In this document: piece after piece, positions 45,093-54,627 of the stretch
How the letters are laid out: every line of letters begins with the position of its first letter
Position numbering within the stretch: position 1 is the first letter of the stretch
Source of the DNA: Arthrobacter sp. MN05-02
Lineage (GTDB): Bacteria; Actinomycetota; Actinomycetes; Actinomycetales; Micrococcaceae
Direction: 5' to 3'
NCBI GenBank assembly: GCA_004001285.1
Contig: AP018697.1
Span: 1,054,001-1,118,000 of the forward strand
Length of the DNA: 64,000 bases
Translations under genes and position numbers: made by a program
The notes under the pieces: model-generated
Told to the model about the DNA's origin: nothing
Database searches by the model: none
Seen by the model: only the letters and a program-made list of their open reading frames with translations

Positions 45093-45791
45093 ATGAACAA
45101 CCGACACCTGACCCACGGACGTGTCAGGACGCTCCCATGGCGGGCCGGAGGCGCTTCTCTCCTCGTCGCGGCCATCGTCTTCTCGGCCGGCTGCAGCAAC
45201 GACCGCGCAACCAGCGGGACGCCGGAGGGACCGGCCGGTCCGAAGGCATCGGCATCGGCGAGCCCGGCGGACCCGAAGCCCGGTCCCGACCCCGGCGAAT
45301 CCGGTGGGCCCGCCGGCGGACCGGCGTTCGAACCGGCGTCGGCAGGTGCACCCGAGGTGAGTCGCGGAGGCGGGGCAGCGCCCCGCGGAACGGAGGTCGA
45401 CCCCGTGTCCTTCGCGGAGGAGGCGGCCTGGGACGACGGGCTGGAGGCGACGACCGGGGGATTCTCCCGGGGGACCATCACGGCCACCGGAGCCGGCGCC
45501 ATCGCCGGCGCGGCCTACGTCACCATCGAGGTCGAACTCCGTAACGGGTCGGCGGACCCCGTCGACCTGAACGCGGTGGTAGCCACCCTGATGACCGGCG
45601 AAGAACCGGTCCCCGCTGCTCCGAGCTACGACGTCGAGGGCGTCTCGGACCTCTTCGGGACGCTCGCTCCGGGTGAGACGCGAACGGGGACCTACGCGTT
45701 CCAGGTGGACGCCGACACCACCGCGGGTACGTTCTACCTCGACGTCGACGACGATCACGGCGTCGCTATGTTCGACGGTGCCTTCCAGTGA
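45093..45791 (+). CDS. Secreted lipoprotein of unknown function
   Basis: A 232-residue protein with a signal peptide and lipobox FSAGC (Cys34), a Gly/Pro/Ala-rich linker to about residue 105, then a beta-rich domain (about 115-230) with VTIEVELRNGSADPVDLNAV and FGTLAPGETRTGTYAFQV. This resembles the DUF4352-like immunoglobulin-fold lipoproteins of actinobacteria. The start codon lies directly behind GGTCTCA, with only a weak ribosome site. The Wzx gene overlaps its stop by four bases (GTGA), so it belongs to the polysaccharide operon. Function unknown. Confidence 0.82.
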   Translation: MNNRHLTHGRVRTLPWRAGGASLLVAAIVFSAGCSNDRATSGTPEGPAGPKASASASPADPKPGPDPGESGGPAGGPAFEPASAGAPEVSRGGGAAPRGTEVDPVSFAEEAAWDDGLEATTGGFSRGTITATGAGAIAGAAYVTIEVELRNGSADPVDLNAVVATLMTGEEPVPAAPSYDVEGVSDLFGTLAPGETRTGTYAFQVDADTTAGTFYLDVDDDHGVAMFDGAFQ

Positions 45792-47050
45792 GAGGTGGTA
45801 TCCGGCGCTTGCTGCCGGCCGGGCTCGCGGCGCTCGCCCCGTGCACCCAGGCCGTCGGCAGCATGCTGCTGATCCTGGTCGCCAGCAGGACCATGGACCT
45901 GGCCGACGTCGGTCTCTTCAGCCTCCTGTACGGCTTCTTCGTCCTGGGGTCCGGACTGGTCAGCGGATTCGTCGGAGACAGCCTGACGGTGCTGGACCGC
46001 GGCGCGTCCCGCGTCCGGGGAGCGCTCCAGGCGTGGTTCCTGCTCCTGGCCGGTGTCGCCGCGGGGATCATCGCGGTGGCCGGTCTTCTCATCGGCCTCA
46101 CCGGTCCCGCACAGTCGCTCGTCGTGGGCCTCGCCGGGTTCGCCTTCGTCAGCGAGGAGATCATCCGGCGCCTGCTGATGGCCGACCTCAGGTTCGGGCG
46201 CGTCACGCTGGTCGACCTCGCGATGATCCTCGGGACGGCCCTGAGTCTCCTCGCCGCCGGCGGCGACGGCCTGCACCTCCTCGATTTCGTCGTCTCGGTC
46301 CTGGTGGGACAGACGGCCGGAGCGCTGACCGGGCTGCTCCTGCTCCCTCGCTCCGAGCGGTACGTCGTGTCGATGCGGAAGTCCTCCCTCCGCCAGGTGG
46401 CGGCGTTCGGGGCCTGGCGGGCTGCGCAGCAGAGCCTGCGGCCCGCGTTGCTGGCGGGGATCCGCTTCGTCGTGATCCTGTTCATCGGCCTTGCCGCCGC
46501 CGGCGAGCTGGAGATCGCGAGGGTGTACGCCGCCCCGGCCCTCCTCCTCATCGGCGGCCTGTCGTCCTTCCTCTTCTCCTCCTATGCGCGGGATTCGTCC
46601 AGGCCGCTGCAGGAACTCGTCCACCGGGCGGACCGGGCGGTGACCGCCCTCGTCGTCCTGGCCATCGTCGGTTCGACCGGCGCACTGCTGCTGCTGCCCG
46701 TGGCCGGGCCCCTGCTCACGGGACGGATGCCGGATCCACTCGCCGTGACCGGCTGGTTGTGCCTGTCCCTGGGTATCGGCGTGAGCATCCCCTACGGCTC
46801 ACTGGCCGCGGTACGGGGCAGGGCAGCCACGGTGTTCGGTGTCCGCCTGGGCGAGAGCGCGCTGTCGCTGGCCCTCGCCGGCGTGGCCGTCGCGCTGTCG
46901 GACACCTTCGTCCTCGCCCCGTTGTGCTGTGCCTTCGGGTCCCTGATCGGCGCCCTCTGCCTTCGCCTGTTCGTCCTTCGACCCACGCACGTCGATTCCT
47001 CCATCCCATCCTCCGCTCCGCAGAAAAGGCGGTTTGAGACGCATGTCTGA
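45788..47050 (+). CDS. Wzx-like polysaccharide flippase
   Basis: A 420-residue integral membrane protein with about 12 predicted helices, from LLPAGLAALAPCTQAVGSMLLILVAS at the N-terminus to LCCAFGSLIGALCLRLFVL at the C-terminus. It has the length and layout of the MATE/MOP-superfamily exporters that flip undecaprenyl-linked repeat units. It starts with GTG overlapping the lipoprotein stop. The next gene (ATG 47043) overlaps its end. Identity as flippase rests on topology and operon position. Confidence 0.8.
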   Translation: MRGGIRRLLPAGLAALAPCTQAVGSMLLILVASRTMDLADVGLFSLLYGFFVLGSGLVSGFVGDSLTVLDRGASRVRGALQAWFLLLAGVAAGIIAVAGLLIGLTGPAQSLVVGLAGFAFVSEEIIRRLLMADLRFGRVTLVDLAMILGTALSLLAAGGDGLHLLDFVVSVLVGQTAGALTGLLLLPRSERYVVSMRKSSLRQVAAFGAWRAAQQSLRPALLAGIRFVVILFIGLAAAGELEIARVYAAPALLLIGGLSSFLFSSYARDSSRPLQELVHRADRAVTALVVLAIVGSTGALLLLPVAGPLLTGRMPDPLAVTGWLCLSLGIGVSIPYGSLAAVRGRAATVFGVRLGESALSLALAGVAVALSDTFVLAPLCCAFGSLIGALCLRLFVLRPTHVDSSIPSSAPQKRRFETHV

Positions 47051-50000
47051 ACCCACGACAACACGCACGAGTTCGTCCCGTCCCTGGCTCGTATCCCGAC
47101 TGGCGAGGGCGATCGCGACGATCTCCGTGACCGTGGTCCTCGCCGCGTCCTTCTCCGCGGCACCCGCCCAGGCGGACGAACCAGCGGGCGCTGCCACTCC
47201 TGCATCGCTCCCCACGACGGTCAGTGCCGACCTCCTGGTGGCTCCGCAGATCAACGGAGTGGTCTGGTCGACCGCGGTCGACGGCAACACGGCATACGCG
47301 GTCGGCAGCTTCACCCGGGCACGCCCCGCGGGAGTGCCGGCCGGAGGTGCGGGAGAAGTGGTGCGCAACAACGCCATGGCCTTCAACATCGACACCGGAG
47401 CGATCCTGCCGTGGAACCCTAACCTGAACGCCCAAGCTCGGGTCATCGAACTGACGAGCGACCGTAAGCAGCTCTTCGTCGGAGGCGACTTCACCACGGT
47501 CAACGGCCAGGCCCGGAGCAAGATCGCCTCCTTCACCACGGCCACGGGTGCACTCGACGCGAACTTCAAGTCGTCCGTCTCGGGAAGTGTGTACGGCATC
47601 GCGGTGACAGCGGACCGGGTCTTCTTCGGTGGCTCCTTCGCGACGGCCGGGGGAAGCGCACGATCGAACGTGGCGGCCGTCGCCCGGACCACCGGCGCGC
47701 TCCTTCCCTGGGCCCCTGCTGCCACCGGGATGGTGCAGTCGATCGTGGCGGCCCAGGACAACAGCCGGGTCGTCCTCGGTGGACGATTCCAGGAGCTGAA
47801 CGGTGCACGCAAGATCGGCATCGGAGCGGTCGACGGCGTGAGCGGAGCCAGCCAGGCGTGGTCCAGCACTCCCATCCCTGCTGCCGCGGGCACGAGTTCG
47901 TCCTGGGTGACGCAGCTGATCCTCCGGGACGGCGTCGTCTACGCAGGCGCCAACGGAGACGGAGGGCACTGGTTCGACGGGCGCTTCGCCGCCGACTTCG
48001 CGACGGGCGACCTCGTCTGGCTCGACAACTGCTACGGGTCCACGAGCGACGTCTCGGTCATGGGCGACATCATGTACTTCGTCTCCCACGCACACGACTG
48101 CTCCTCGGTCGGGAGTTTCCCGGAGGAGAACCCGACGATCTGGCGCCGCCTCATGGGCAACACGATCTATGCGACGGGGACCGACCAGGCTCCGCCGGGC
48201 AGCAACAGCTCGTACTCGGGTCAGCCCGTCCCCACCCAGCTCCACTGGTACCCGTCGATCAATACGGGCTTCTACACCAACCAGTTCCAGGGCGGCTGGG
48301 CCATGGACAACAACGGGACGAAGATCGTCGTCGGCGGGGAGTTCACCACCGTCAACGGGGTGGCCCAGCAGGGGCTCGCGGTCTTCGGGTCCAGGGCGGT
48401 GGCACCGAACAAGGTGCGTCCGGAGTACACGACGGCCATGAAGCCGACCGCCGTCTCCCTGGAAGCCGGCGCGGTCCGCGTCGCGTGGCCCACCACCTGG
48501 GACTACGACGACGAGAAACTCACCTACGAACTCCTGCGGGACAACAGCCTGACCGCGATCACGACGATCACCGAGCCCTCGAGCTGGTGGAAGGTCAAGA
48601 CCCTGGGGTACTTCGACACATCGCGCACCGCTGGAGCGACCCACACCTACCGGGTCCGGGTCAAGGATGCGGCCGGCAACGAGTACATCGGTCCGAGGTC
48701 GGACCCCGTGACGGTGGGAACGGGAACCCGCAGTACCTATGCCGACCTCATCGCGAAGGACGGTGCCTCGGCCTACTTCCCCCTGAACGAACAGTCCGGC
48801 AGCTCCTTCGTCGACAACATCGGCTTCAACGATGCGGTCGCCGGCACGGGGCTGACCCGCGGGGTGGAGGGTTTCATGCCGTCCACCACCACGACCCGTT
48901 TCGACGGGACCGCCGGCGCTTTCGGCGCGACCCGGGCGGTCGAACCCGGGCCCGACACCTTCACGGTCGAGGCCTGGGTCCGCACCGGATCGACGACGGG
49001 AGGCAAGATCATCGGATTCGGCAACGCGAAGACCGGTGACTCCGGCAGCTACGACCGGCACGTCTACATGTCGAACGACGGCCGCATCACATTCGGCGTG
49101 TACAACGGGACGACGTCGACCCTCCGCACCGCCGGGGCGTACAACGACGGCAAGTGGCACCTGATCACGGCATCGATGGGCGCGGACGGCATGACGCTGT
49201 ACGTCGACGGGCTGCGCGAGGCGGCTCGGGCCGACGTCACCGCCGGACAGGCCTACAAGGGTCAGTGGAGGATCGGCGGGGACAACCTGAACGGGTGGCC
49301 CAACGCGCCCAGCTCCAGCCGGTTCGCCGGTGACATCGACGAAGTGGCGCTCTACCCGGCCGTCCTGGACCGTCGCGTGGTGCTCAACCACTTCACGGCG
49401 AGCGGTCGGACCGCGGCAGTGCCTGCGCCGGCCACGGACGCCTACGGCAAGGCGGTCGATGCGGACGATCCGGCCCTGTTCTGGCGCCTCGACGACTCGG
49501 GCTCGGGGAACGCCGCCGATTCCTCCACCTCGCGGACCGACGGCCTGGTGAGCGGCAACGTCACCCGCGAGGCCACGGGCGTCGTGAAGGGCGCCACGAA
49601 GGCGTTCACCTTCGACGGCACCAGCGGCATGACGGCTGCGACGAGATCGACGGACAACCCCCGGGTCTACTCCGTCGAGGCCTGGTTCAAGACGGACACC
49701 CGCCGCGGCGGGAAGATCATCGGCTTCGGCAATGCCAACACGGGCCTGTCCGGGAGCTACGACCGGCACGTGTACATGGAGGATTCGGGAAAGCTGATCT
49801 TCGGGACGTACACGGGCCAGACGAACACCATCCAGACGCCCGCGGCCTACAACGACGGCGCGTGGCACCACGTGGTGGCCACCCAGTCGGCGACGGGCAT
49901 GAAGCTGTACGTCGACGGCGCGATCGTCGGCACCAACCCCCAGACCGGCGCACAGGCCTACACGGGCTACTGGCGGATCGGCGGGGACCGCACCTGGGGC

Positions 50001-52490
50001 TCCAGCAGTGCCTTCTTCGCAGGATCCATCGACGAGGTCGCGGTGTACTCCCGCGAGTTGACCCAGGAGCGGGTGAAGGCGCACTACGACATCGTCGTCC
50101 CCGCGAACCGGCTCCCGGTGTCCGCGTTCACCTCGGAGGTCGACGACCTCAACGTCGTGCTCGACGGCGCCGGCAGCACCGACCCCGACGGCACGATCAC
50201 CCGGTGGACCTGGTCCTTCGGTGACGGGACCACCGCGGAGGGTGCACGGGTGCAGCACGCCTATCCGAAGGCAGGGTCGTACGAGGTCTCCCTGACCGTG
50301 ACGGACGACCGCGGCGGGAAGGCGACCACCACCAGGACGGTGTCGGCCAGCACGCCGAACGCCCTGCCCGTCGCGGATGTCCAGGCCACGCAGGCCGGTC
50401 TGTCCGTCCGGTTCGACGCCCCGGGCTCCACGGACGCCGACGGCTCGATCGCGTCGTACACCTGGGACTTCGGCGACGGCGCGACGGCGGAGGGAGTGGC
50501 ACCGACCCACCTGTTCGGCCGGGACGGCACCTATCCGGTGACCCTGGTCGTCGTCGACGACCGCGGTGGCCGTACCAGCCTCGAGCGCCAGGTGCAGGTG
50601 AGCAACTCACTGCCGACGGCGACGTTCGAAGGGACGAGTTCGGGACTGGACGCGCGCTTCGACGGAACCGGCTCGACGGACGTCGACGGAACGGTCCGCA
50701 CCTACAGCTGGGACTTCGGGGACGGTTCCACCGGATCCGGTGCGGTCGCCGATCACCGGTACGCCGCGGCCGGCTCCTACGAGGTCGTGCTGACGGTCAC
50801 GGATGACAAGGGTGGGACGGGCCGCTTCGCATCGACGATCGATGTCACGAAGGTCAACCAGTCGCCGACGGCGGGGTTCCAGGTCACGACGACGGACCTG
50901 CTCGTCCAGGTGGACGGTTCGGAAGCCGTCGACACGGACGGCACCATCGCGGCCTACGCGTGGACCTTCGGGGACGGAGCGGTCGCCACCGGGCGCACCG
51001 CCCAGCACGGCTACGCCACCGCCGGGTCCTACGAGGTGACGCTCACCGTGACGGACGACGACGGGGCGACGGCGAGCGTGACCAGGACGGTCACGGTGCA
51101 GGTCGCACCGCCGGCCAGCCCGACGGCCTCCTTCACGGCGCGGACCGACGACCTGACCGCGACGTTCAGCGGCGCGGCGAGCTCGAGCCCGAACGGGGCC
51201 GTGACCACCTACGCGTGGGCCTTCGGCGACGGGACGACCGCCACGGGCGTCTCACCCTCCCACACCTACCGTGCGGCGGGCACGTACGAGGTCGTGTTGA
51301 CCGTGACCGACGTGCGGGGCGCCACGGCGTCGACGACGCAGACCGTGTCGGTATCGCCACGGCTGGTCGCGGCCTTCGAGGCGACGACGCAGGGCAGGCT
51401 GCTCGCTGCTGACGCCGGCGCCTCCGGGGGGACCGTCGTCGGCCACTCCTGGGACTTCGGCGACGGGACCACCGCGGCCGGCGTGACAGCCGGCCACCGG
51501 TACACCGAGGACGGCACGTACGTCGTCGCCCTGACGGTGACCGACGCTGCGGGCCGCACGGCTTCCACCAGCAAGACCATCACGGTCGCCAACAGCCTCC
51601 CGACCAGCACCTTCACACCGGTGGTGTCGGGACTGGAACTGTCGGTGGACGCCTCCGCCTCCAGGGACGCCGAATCAGCGGTGCTCGCCTACAGCTGGGC
51701 GTTCGGGGACGGCACGACGGCGAGCGGTCGGACCGCCACCCACACCTATGCTGCTCCGGGTACCTACACGGTGGCGCTCGTGGTACGCGACGAGGACGGC
51801 GGGGAGACCCGTTCCGAGCAGCGGCTCCTCGTCGAGAAGGTGGTCACCGAGCCGCGCATCTTCGCCGGTGACGCCTTCTCACGGATCCTCGCCTCGGGCT
51901 GGGGAAGTGCGGACACCGGCGGGGCGTACTCCTACTCCGGCACCCTCTCCAACTTCTCCGTCGCGAACGGCAAGGGGCAGCTTCGGATGGGCTCCGCCGG
52001 AGCGGGCCCCTCGGCCTACCTGAACTCCGTCTCGTCCACCGACACCGAGGTCCGTGCGAGCATCTCGGTCGACAAGGCGGCCACCGGAGGAGGCGTGCAC
52101 CAGTCGTTCCTGCTGCGCGACGTGACCGGCGCAGGTGCCTACACGGCGAAACTGCAGTTCCAGCCGAACGGATCGGTCACGGCGTTCCTGCTGCGGAAGG
52201 ACACGATCCTCGTCAACCAGACGGTCATCTCCTCCCTGAACTACGCGCCGGGGAAGGAACTGATGGTCCGGGCCCAGGCGGTCGGGACCGCGCCGACCGT
52301 CATCCGGATGAAGGTGTGGGCGGCGGGCACCGCCGAACCCGCGAGCTGGCAGCTCTCCACGAGCGATACGGCCGTCGATTTCCAGAAGGCAGGGCGGATC
52401 GGATTCACGTCCTACCTCTCCGGATCGGCGACCAACGCTCCCGTGGTCGTCCGCTATGACGACCTGTGGGTGGGGGAGGCGCGCCAGTAG
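47043..52490 (+). CDS. Giant secreted surface protein: delta-60-like repeats, FN3, two LamG, seven PKD domains
   Basis: A 1815-residue secreted protein. A signal peptide ends near residue 46 (AAPAQADEP). Residues 65-460 form a beta-propeller-like region of units such as LFVGGDFTTVNGQARSKIA. An FN3-like domain spans about 465-560. Two laminin-G-like domains (about 570-1010) each contain IGFGNA and VYMSND or VYMEDS. Seven PKD domains (about 1020-1600) each carry WxFGDG. A C-terminal 210-residue carbohydrate-binding-like domain follows. There is no LPxTG or anchor. The ATG overlaps the wzx stop. A surface adhesin or exopolysaccharide-binding scaffold is inferred; catalysis was not recognised. 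Confidence 0.9.
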   Translation: MSEPTTTRTSSSRPWLVSRLARAIATISVTVVLAASFSAAPAQADEPAGAATPASLPTTVSADLLVAPQINGVVWSTAVDGNTAYAVGSFTRARPAGVPAGGAGEVVRNNAMAFNIDTGAILPWNPNLNAQARVIELTSDRKQLFVGGDFTTVNGQARSKIASFTTATGALDANFKSSVSGSVYGIAVTADRVFFGGSFATAGGSARSNVAAVARTTGALLPWAPAATGMVQSIVAAQDNSRVVLGGRFQELNGARKIGIGAVDGVSGASQAWSSTPIPAAAGTSSSWVTQLILRDGVVYAGANGDGGHWFDGRFAADFATGDLVWLDNCYGSTSDVSVMGDIMYFVSHAHDCSSVGSFPEENPTIWRRLMGNTIYATGTDQAPPGSNSSYSGQPVPTQLHWYPSINTGFYTNQFQGGWAMDNNGTKIVVGGEFTTVNGVAQQGLAVFGSRAVAPNKVRPEYTTAMKPTAVSLEAGAVRVAWPTTWDYDDEKLTYELLRDNSLTAITTITEPSSWWKVKTLGYFDTSRTAGATHTYRVRVKDAAGNEYIGPRSDPVTVGTGTRSTYADLIAKDGASAYFPLNEQSGSSFVDNIGFNDAVAGTGLTRGVEGFMPSTTTTRFDGTAGAFGATRAVEPGPDTFTVEAWVRTGSTTGGKIIGFGNAKTGDSGSYDRHVYMSNDGRITFGVYNGTTSTLRTAGAYNDGKWHLITASMGADGMTLYVDGLREAARADVTAGQAYKGQWRIGGDNLNGWPNAPSSSRFAGDIDEVALYPAVLDRRVVLNHFTASGRTAAVPAPATDAYGKAVDADDPALFWRLDDSGSGNAADSSTSRTDGLVSGNVTREATGVVKGATKAFTFDGTSGMTAATRSTDNPRVYSVEAWFKTDTRRGGKIIGFGNANTGLSGSYDRHVYMEDSGKLIFGTYTGQTNTIQTPAAYNDGAWHHVVATQSATGMKLYVDGAIVGTNPQTGAQAYTGYWRIGGDRTWGSSSAFFAGSIDEVAVYSRELTQERVKAHYDIVVPANRLPVSAFTSEVDDLNVVLDGAGSTDPDGTITRWTWSFGDGTTAEGARVQHAYPKAGSYEVSLTVTDDRGGKATTTRTVSASTPNALPVADVQATQAGLSVRFDAPGSTDADGSIASYTWDFGDGATAEGVAPTHLFGRDGTYPVTLVVVDDRGGRTSLERQVQVSNSLPTATFEGTSSGLDARFDGTGSTDVDGTVRTYSWDFGDGSTGSGAVADHRYAAAGSYEVVLTVTDDKGGTGRFASTIDVTKVNQSPTAGFQVTTTDLLVQVDGSEAVDTDGTIAAYAWTFGDGAVATGRTAQHGYATAGSYEVTLTVTDDDGATASVTRTVTVQVAPPASPTASFTARTDDLTATFSGAASSSPNGAVTTYAWAFGDGTTATGVSPSHTYRAAGTYEVVLTVTDVRGATASTTQTVSVSPRLVAAFEATTQGRLLAADAGASGGTVVGHSWDFGDGTTAAGVTAGHRYTEDGTYVVALTVTDAAGRTASTSKTITVANSLPTSTFTPVVSGLELSVDASASRDAESAVLAYSWAFGDGTTASGRTATHTYAAPGTYTVALVVRDEDGGETRSEQRLLVEKVVTEPRIFAGDAFSRILASGWGSADTGGAYSYSGTLSNFSVANGKGQLRMGSAGAGPSAYLNSVSSTDTEVRASISVDKAATGGGVHQSFLLRDVTGAGAYTAKLQFQPNGSVTAFLLRKDTILVNQTVISSLNYAPGKELMVRAQAVGTAPTVIRMKVWAAGTAEPASWQLSTSDTAVDFQKAGRIGFTSYLSGSATNAPVVVRYDDLWVGEARQ

Positions 52491-52564
52491 AGGCTGGGCC
52501 TAGTAGTATCCGGCACTAATCGATCGGACTGCATTCCGAAGTCCGCAGAATGAGAAGGACCGTC

Positions 52565-53311
52565 ATGACAATGCGATCTGGGGCGCAATTGGAATTCCGA
52601 CAAGCACTGGATTCTCTCGCCAGTGCACAGAAGACATCGAAGGGGGCGCCCGCCTACTCGAGATACATCAACAGGAGACTGGGAAGGGTCTTCGCGGCAG
52701 CAGCGTATACCCGCGGCCTCGCGCCCAACCAAGTCACCGTCATCAGTGCCATCGCCACCTTCTCCGGGCTGGCGCTGCTGATCCTGACGGATCCGACGAC
52801 CGGCACCGCACTCCTGGTGACCACGCTGCTGGTCCTGGGCTATGCGCTGGACTCGGCGGACGGCCAGCTCGCACGGCTGACCGGGACGGGATCCGCGGCC
52901 GGCGAGTGGCTGGACCACACCGTGGACGCCTTCAAGGAGGGGAGCCTGCACCTGTGCGTGCTCATCTGCTGGTGGCGCTACCTCGATCTCGAGGCCGCAT
53001 GGTTGATCGTGCCGATCGTGTTCCAGGTGCTGGCGACGGTGCACTTCTTCTCGTCGCTCCTGATGGACCAGCTGAGAAGGGCCCGCCGCACCAGCGGCAG
53101 CAGCGCGCCGGTCGCGGAGCAGGCGACCTCGTCGGCCCTGTATTCCCTCGCGGTCCTGCCGACGGACTTCGGCCTGTTGTGCGTCCTGTTCGTCCTGCTG
53201 CTCTTCCCTGCCGTCTTCGTGGGTGCGTACAGCCTGCTCATGCTCGCGAACGCCGCGTTCCTGGTCCTGGCCCTGCCGAAGTGGTACCGGGAGGTGAAGA
53301 CGTGGAGCTGA
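52565..53311 (+). CDS. CDP-alcohol phosphatidyltransferase family protein
   Basis: A 248-residue membrane enzyme with about six helices. The CDP-alcohol phosphotransferase motif DG-x2-AR-x8-G-x3-D-x3-D is present as DGQLAR ... GEWLDHTVD near residue 97. These enzymes move a phospho-alcohol or phosphatidyl group from a CDP carrier to an alcohol. The ATG follows AGAAGGACCGTC. Its own promoter candidate, TAGTAT, lies at 52504-52509. The wzz-like gene starts 10 bases before its stop. With the cytidylyltransferase at 43249 it could add a polyol phosphate to the polymer; that is an inference. Confidence 0.88.
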   Translation: MTMRSGAQLEFRQALDSLASAQKTSKGAPAYSRYINRRLGRVFAAAAYTRGLAPNQVTVISAIATFSGLALLILTDPTTGTALLVTTLLVLGYALDSADGQLARLTGTGSAAGEWLDHTVDAFKEGSLHLCVLICWWRYLDLEAAWLIVPIVFQVLATVHFFSSLLMDQLRRARRTSGSSAPVAEQATSSALYSLAVLPTDFGLLCVLFVLLLFPAVFVGAYSLLMLANAAFLVLALPKWYREVKTWS

Positions 53312-54627
53312 ACGAATACGGACGGATCTTCCGCCGCCGGTGGGTCCTGATCCTCGTCTCGACCCTGGTCGGCCTCCTGCTCGCAGGCATCGCCTCGGGA
53401 CTCGCCGACCGCACCTACGAAGCGAAGGCGGACCTGTTCATCCGAGCCGACTCGGAGGCAAGCTCCAGCTTCGAGAACTCGCAGTTCGTCCTGCAGCGCG
53501 TGAAGTCCTACCCGGACCTGGTCGACAGCCCCCAGGTCCTCACGCCGGTCCTGCAGGAGTTGGAATCGTCCATGACCCTGGCCGAGATCAGGGAGAAGGT
53601 CAGTGCGAGCAACCCGCCCGAGACGGTGTACGTGAACGTCGTCGCCTCCGCCGGGACCGCGCAGGAGGCGGCCGCACTCGCCAACTCGGTGGCCTCGAAC
53701 CTGCGCGATGTCATCCGTCAGCTGGAGGGCGGGGACACGACGAGGAACGCGGCCGTGGAGGCTTTCATCACCGTGCCCGCCTTCGCCCCCACCTCGGCCT
53801 CCACCCCCAACACGGTCCTGAACCTCGCCATGGGCTTGCTGGTCGGACTCACCGCGGGGCTCATCGCCGCGGTGATCCTGGGCGTCGGGCACCGGAGGAT
53901 CCGCAGCAGCGGGGATCTGCCCCGCTCGATCGACGTGGAGGTACTGGGTGCCGTCGCCGGTGGTGCATCCCGCAGCTCCGGGGTCCTCGCCCAGGAGACA
54001 GCGCTCCAGTACCGGGAGCTGATGACCTCACTCCTGATCAAGCGTGGCGGGCAGTTGCCCAGGCTCCTCATGGTGACGGCGGTCGGACAGCGCAACGACG
54101 CCCAGGACGCGTTCGGGAACCAGTTCGCCGGCCTCATCGGGGATTCCGGTGCACGCACCTGTGTCATCGATGCGACCCAGGCGCGGTCCGACGGGGCCGA
54201 GGCCGAACTCGGTTTCTCGGACGTGCTCGTCGGGGAGGCCACACTGAACGACGTCCTCGCCGCCACCGACTCCGGTACCTATCGGATCCCCATGGGTACC
54301 GCCACCGATCGGATCAGCCGTTCCAGGGCGGCACGCCAGGGGGCGAGCATCCTCAAGGAGCTGGACGACGCCTTCGACGTGACGCTCGTCAGGACCGCCT
54401 ACGACTCGCACCCGCTGACCACGTGGACTGTCGCGCCCGTCGCCGAGGCAGTGCTGGTGCTGGTGTCGTGGGGCACTCCGGCCGCAGACCTGGAGGACTC
54501 CGTGCGGGAGCTCCAGGCGGTGGGCGTCGAGCCCCTCGGCCTGGTGCTCCTCGGTGGGCCGCGGCGGTCAGGGGGCCGCGCACCGGGACGCGCCCACCTG
54601 AAGGTCCGGGCCTCCGGCCGTGCGTGA
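53302..54627 (+). CDS. Wzz/Wzc-like chain-length protein with degenerate kinase domain
   Basis: A 441-residue protein with two membrane segments (about residues 12-32 and 170-192) flanking an extracytoplasmic Wzz domain (EAKADLFIRAD, then VYVNVVASAGTAQEAAALANSVA). A C-terminal cytoplasmic domain resembles the BY-kinase/MinD fold, but its P-loop position reads VTAVGQRNDAQDAFG, without GKS/T, and no tyrosine-rich tail is present. It probably sets chain length without kinase activity. It starts at GTG 53302 after GGGAGGTGAAGAC, overlapping the preceding gene, and overlaps wzy by eight bases. Confidence 0.87.
   Translation: MELNEYGRIFRRRWVLILVSTLVGLLLAGIASGLADRTYEAKADLFIRADSEASSSFENSQFVLQRVKSYPDLVDSPQVLTPVLQELESSMTLAEIREKVSASNPPETVYVNVVASAGTAQEAAALANSVASNLRDVIRQLEGGDTTRNAAVEAFITVPAFAPTSASTPNTVLNLAMGLLVGLTAGLIAAVILGVGHRRIRSSGDLPRSIDVEVLGAVAGGASRSSGVLAQETALQYRELMTSLLIKRGGQLPRLLMVTAVGQRNDAQDAFGNQFAGLIGDSGARTCVIDATQARSDGAEAELGFSDVLVGEATLNDVLAATDSGTYRIPMGTATDRISRSRAARQGASILKELDDAFDVTLVRTAYDSHPLTTWTVAPVAEAVLVLVSWGTPAADLEDSVRELQAVGVEPLGLVLLGGPRRSGGRAPGRAHLKVRASGRA

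Noticed and set aside
52491..52564. CTACTCGTG-type promoter for the CDP-alcohol phosphotransferase gene
   Set aside because: A TAGTAT hexamer is present, but no matching box lies 20 bases upstream.
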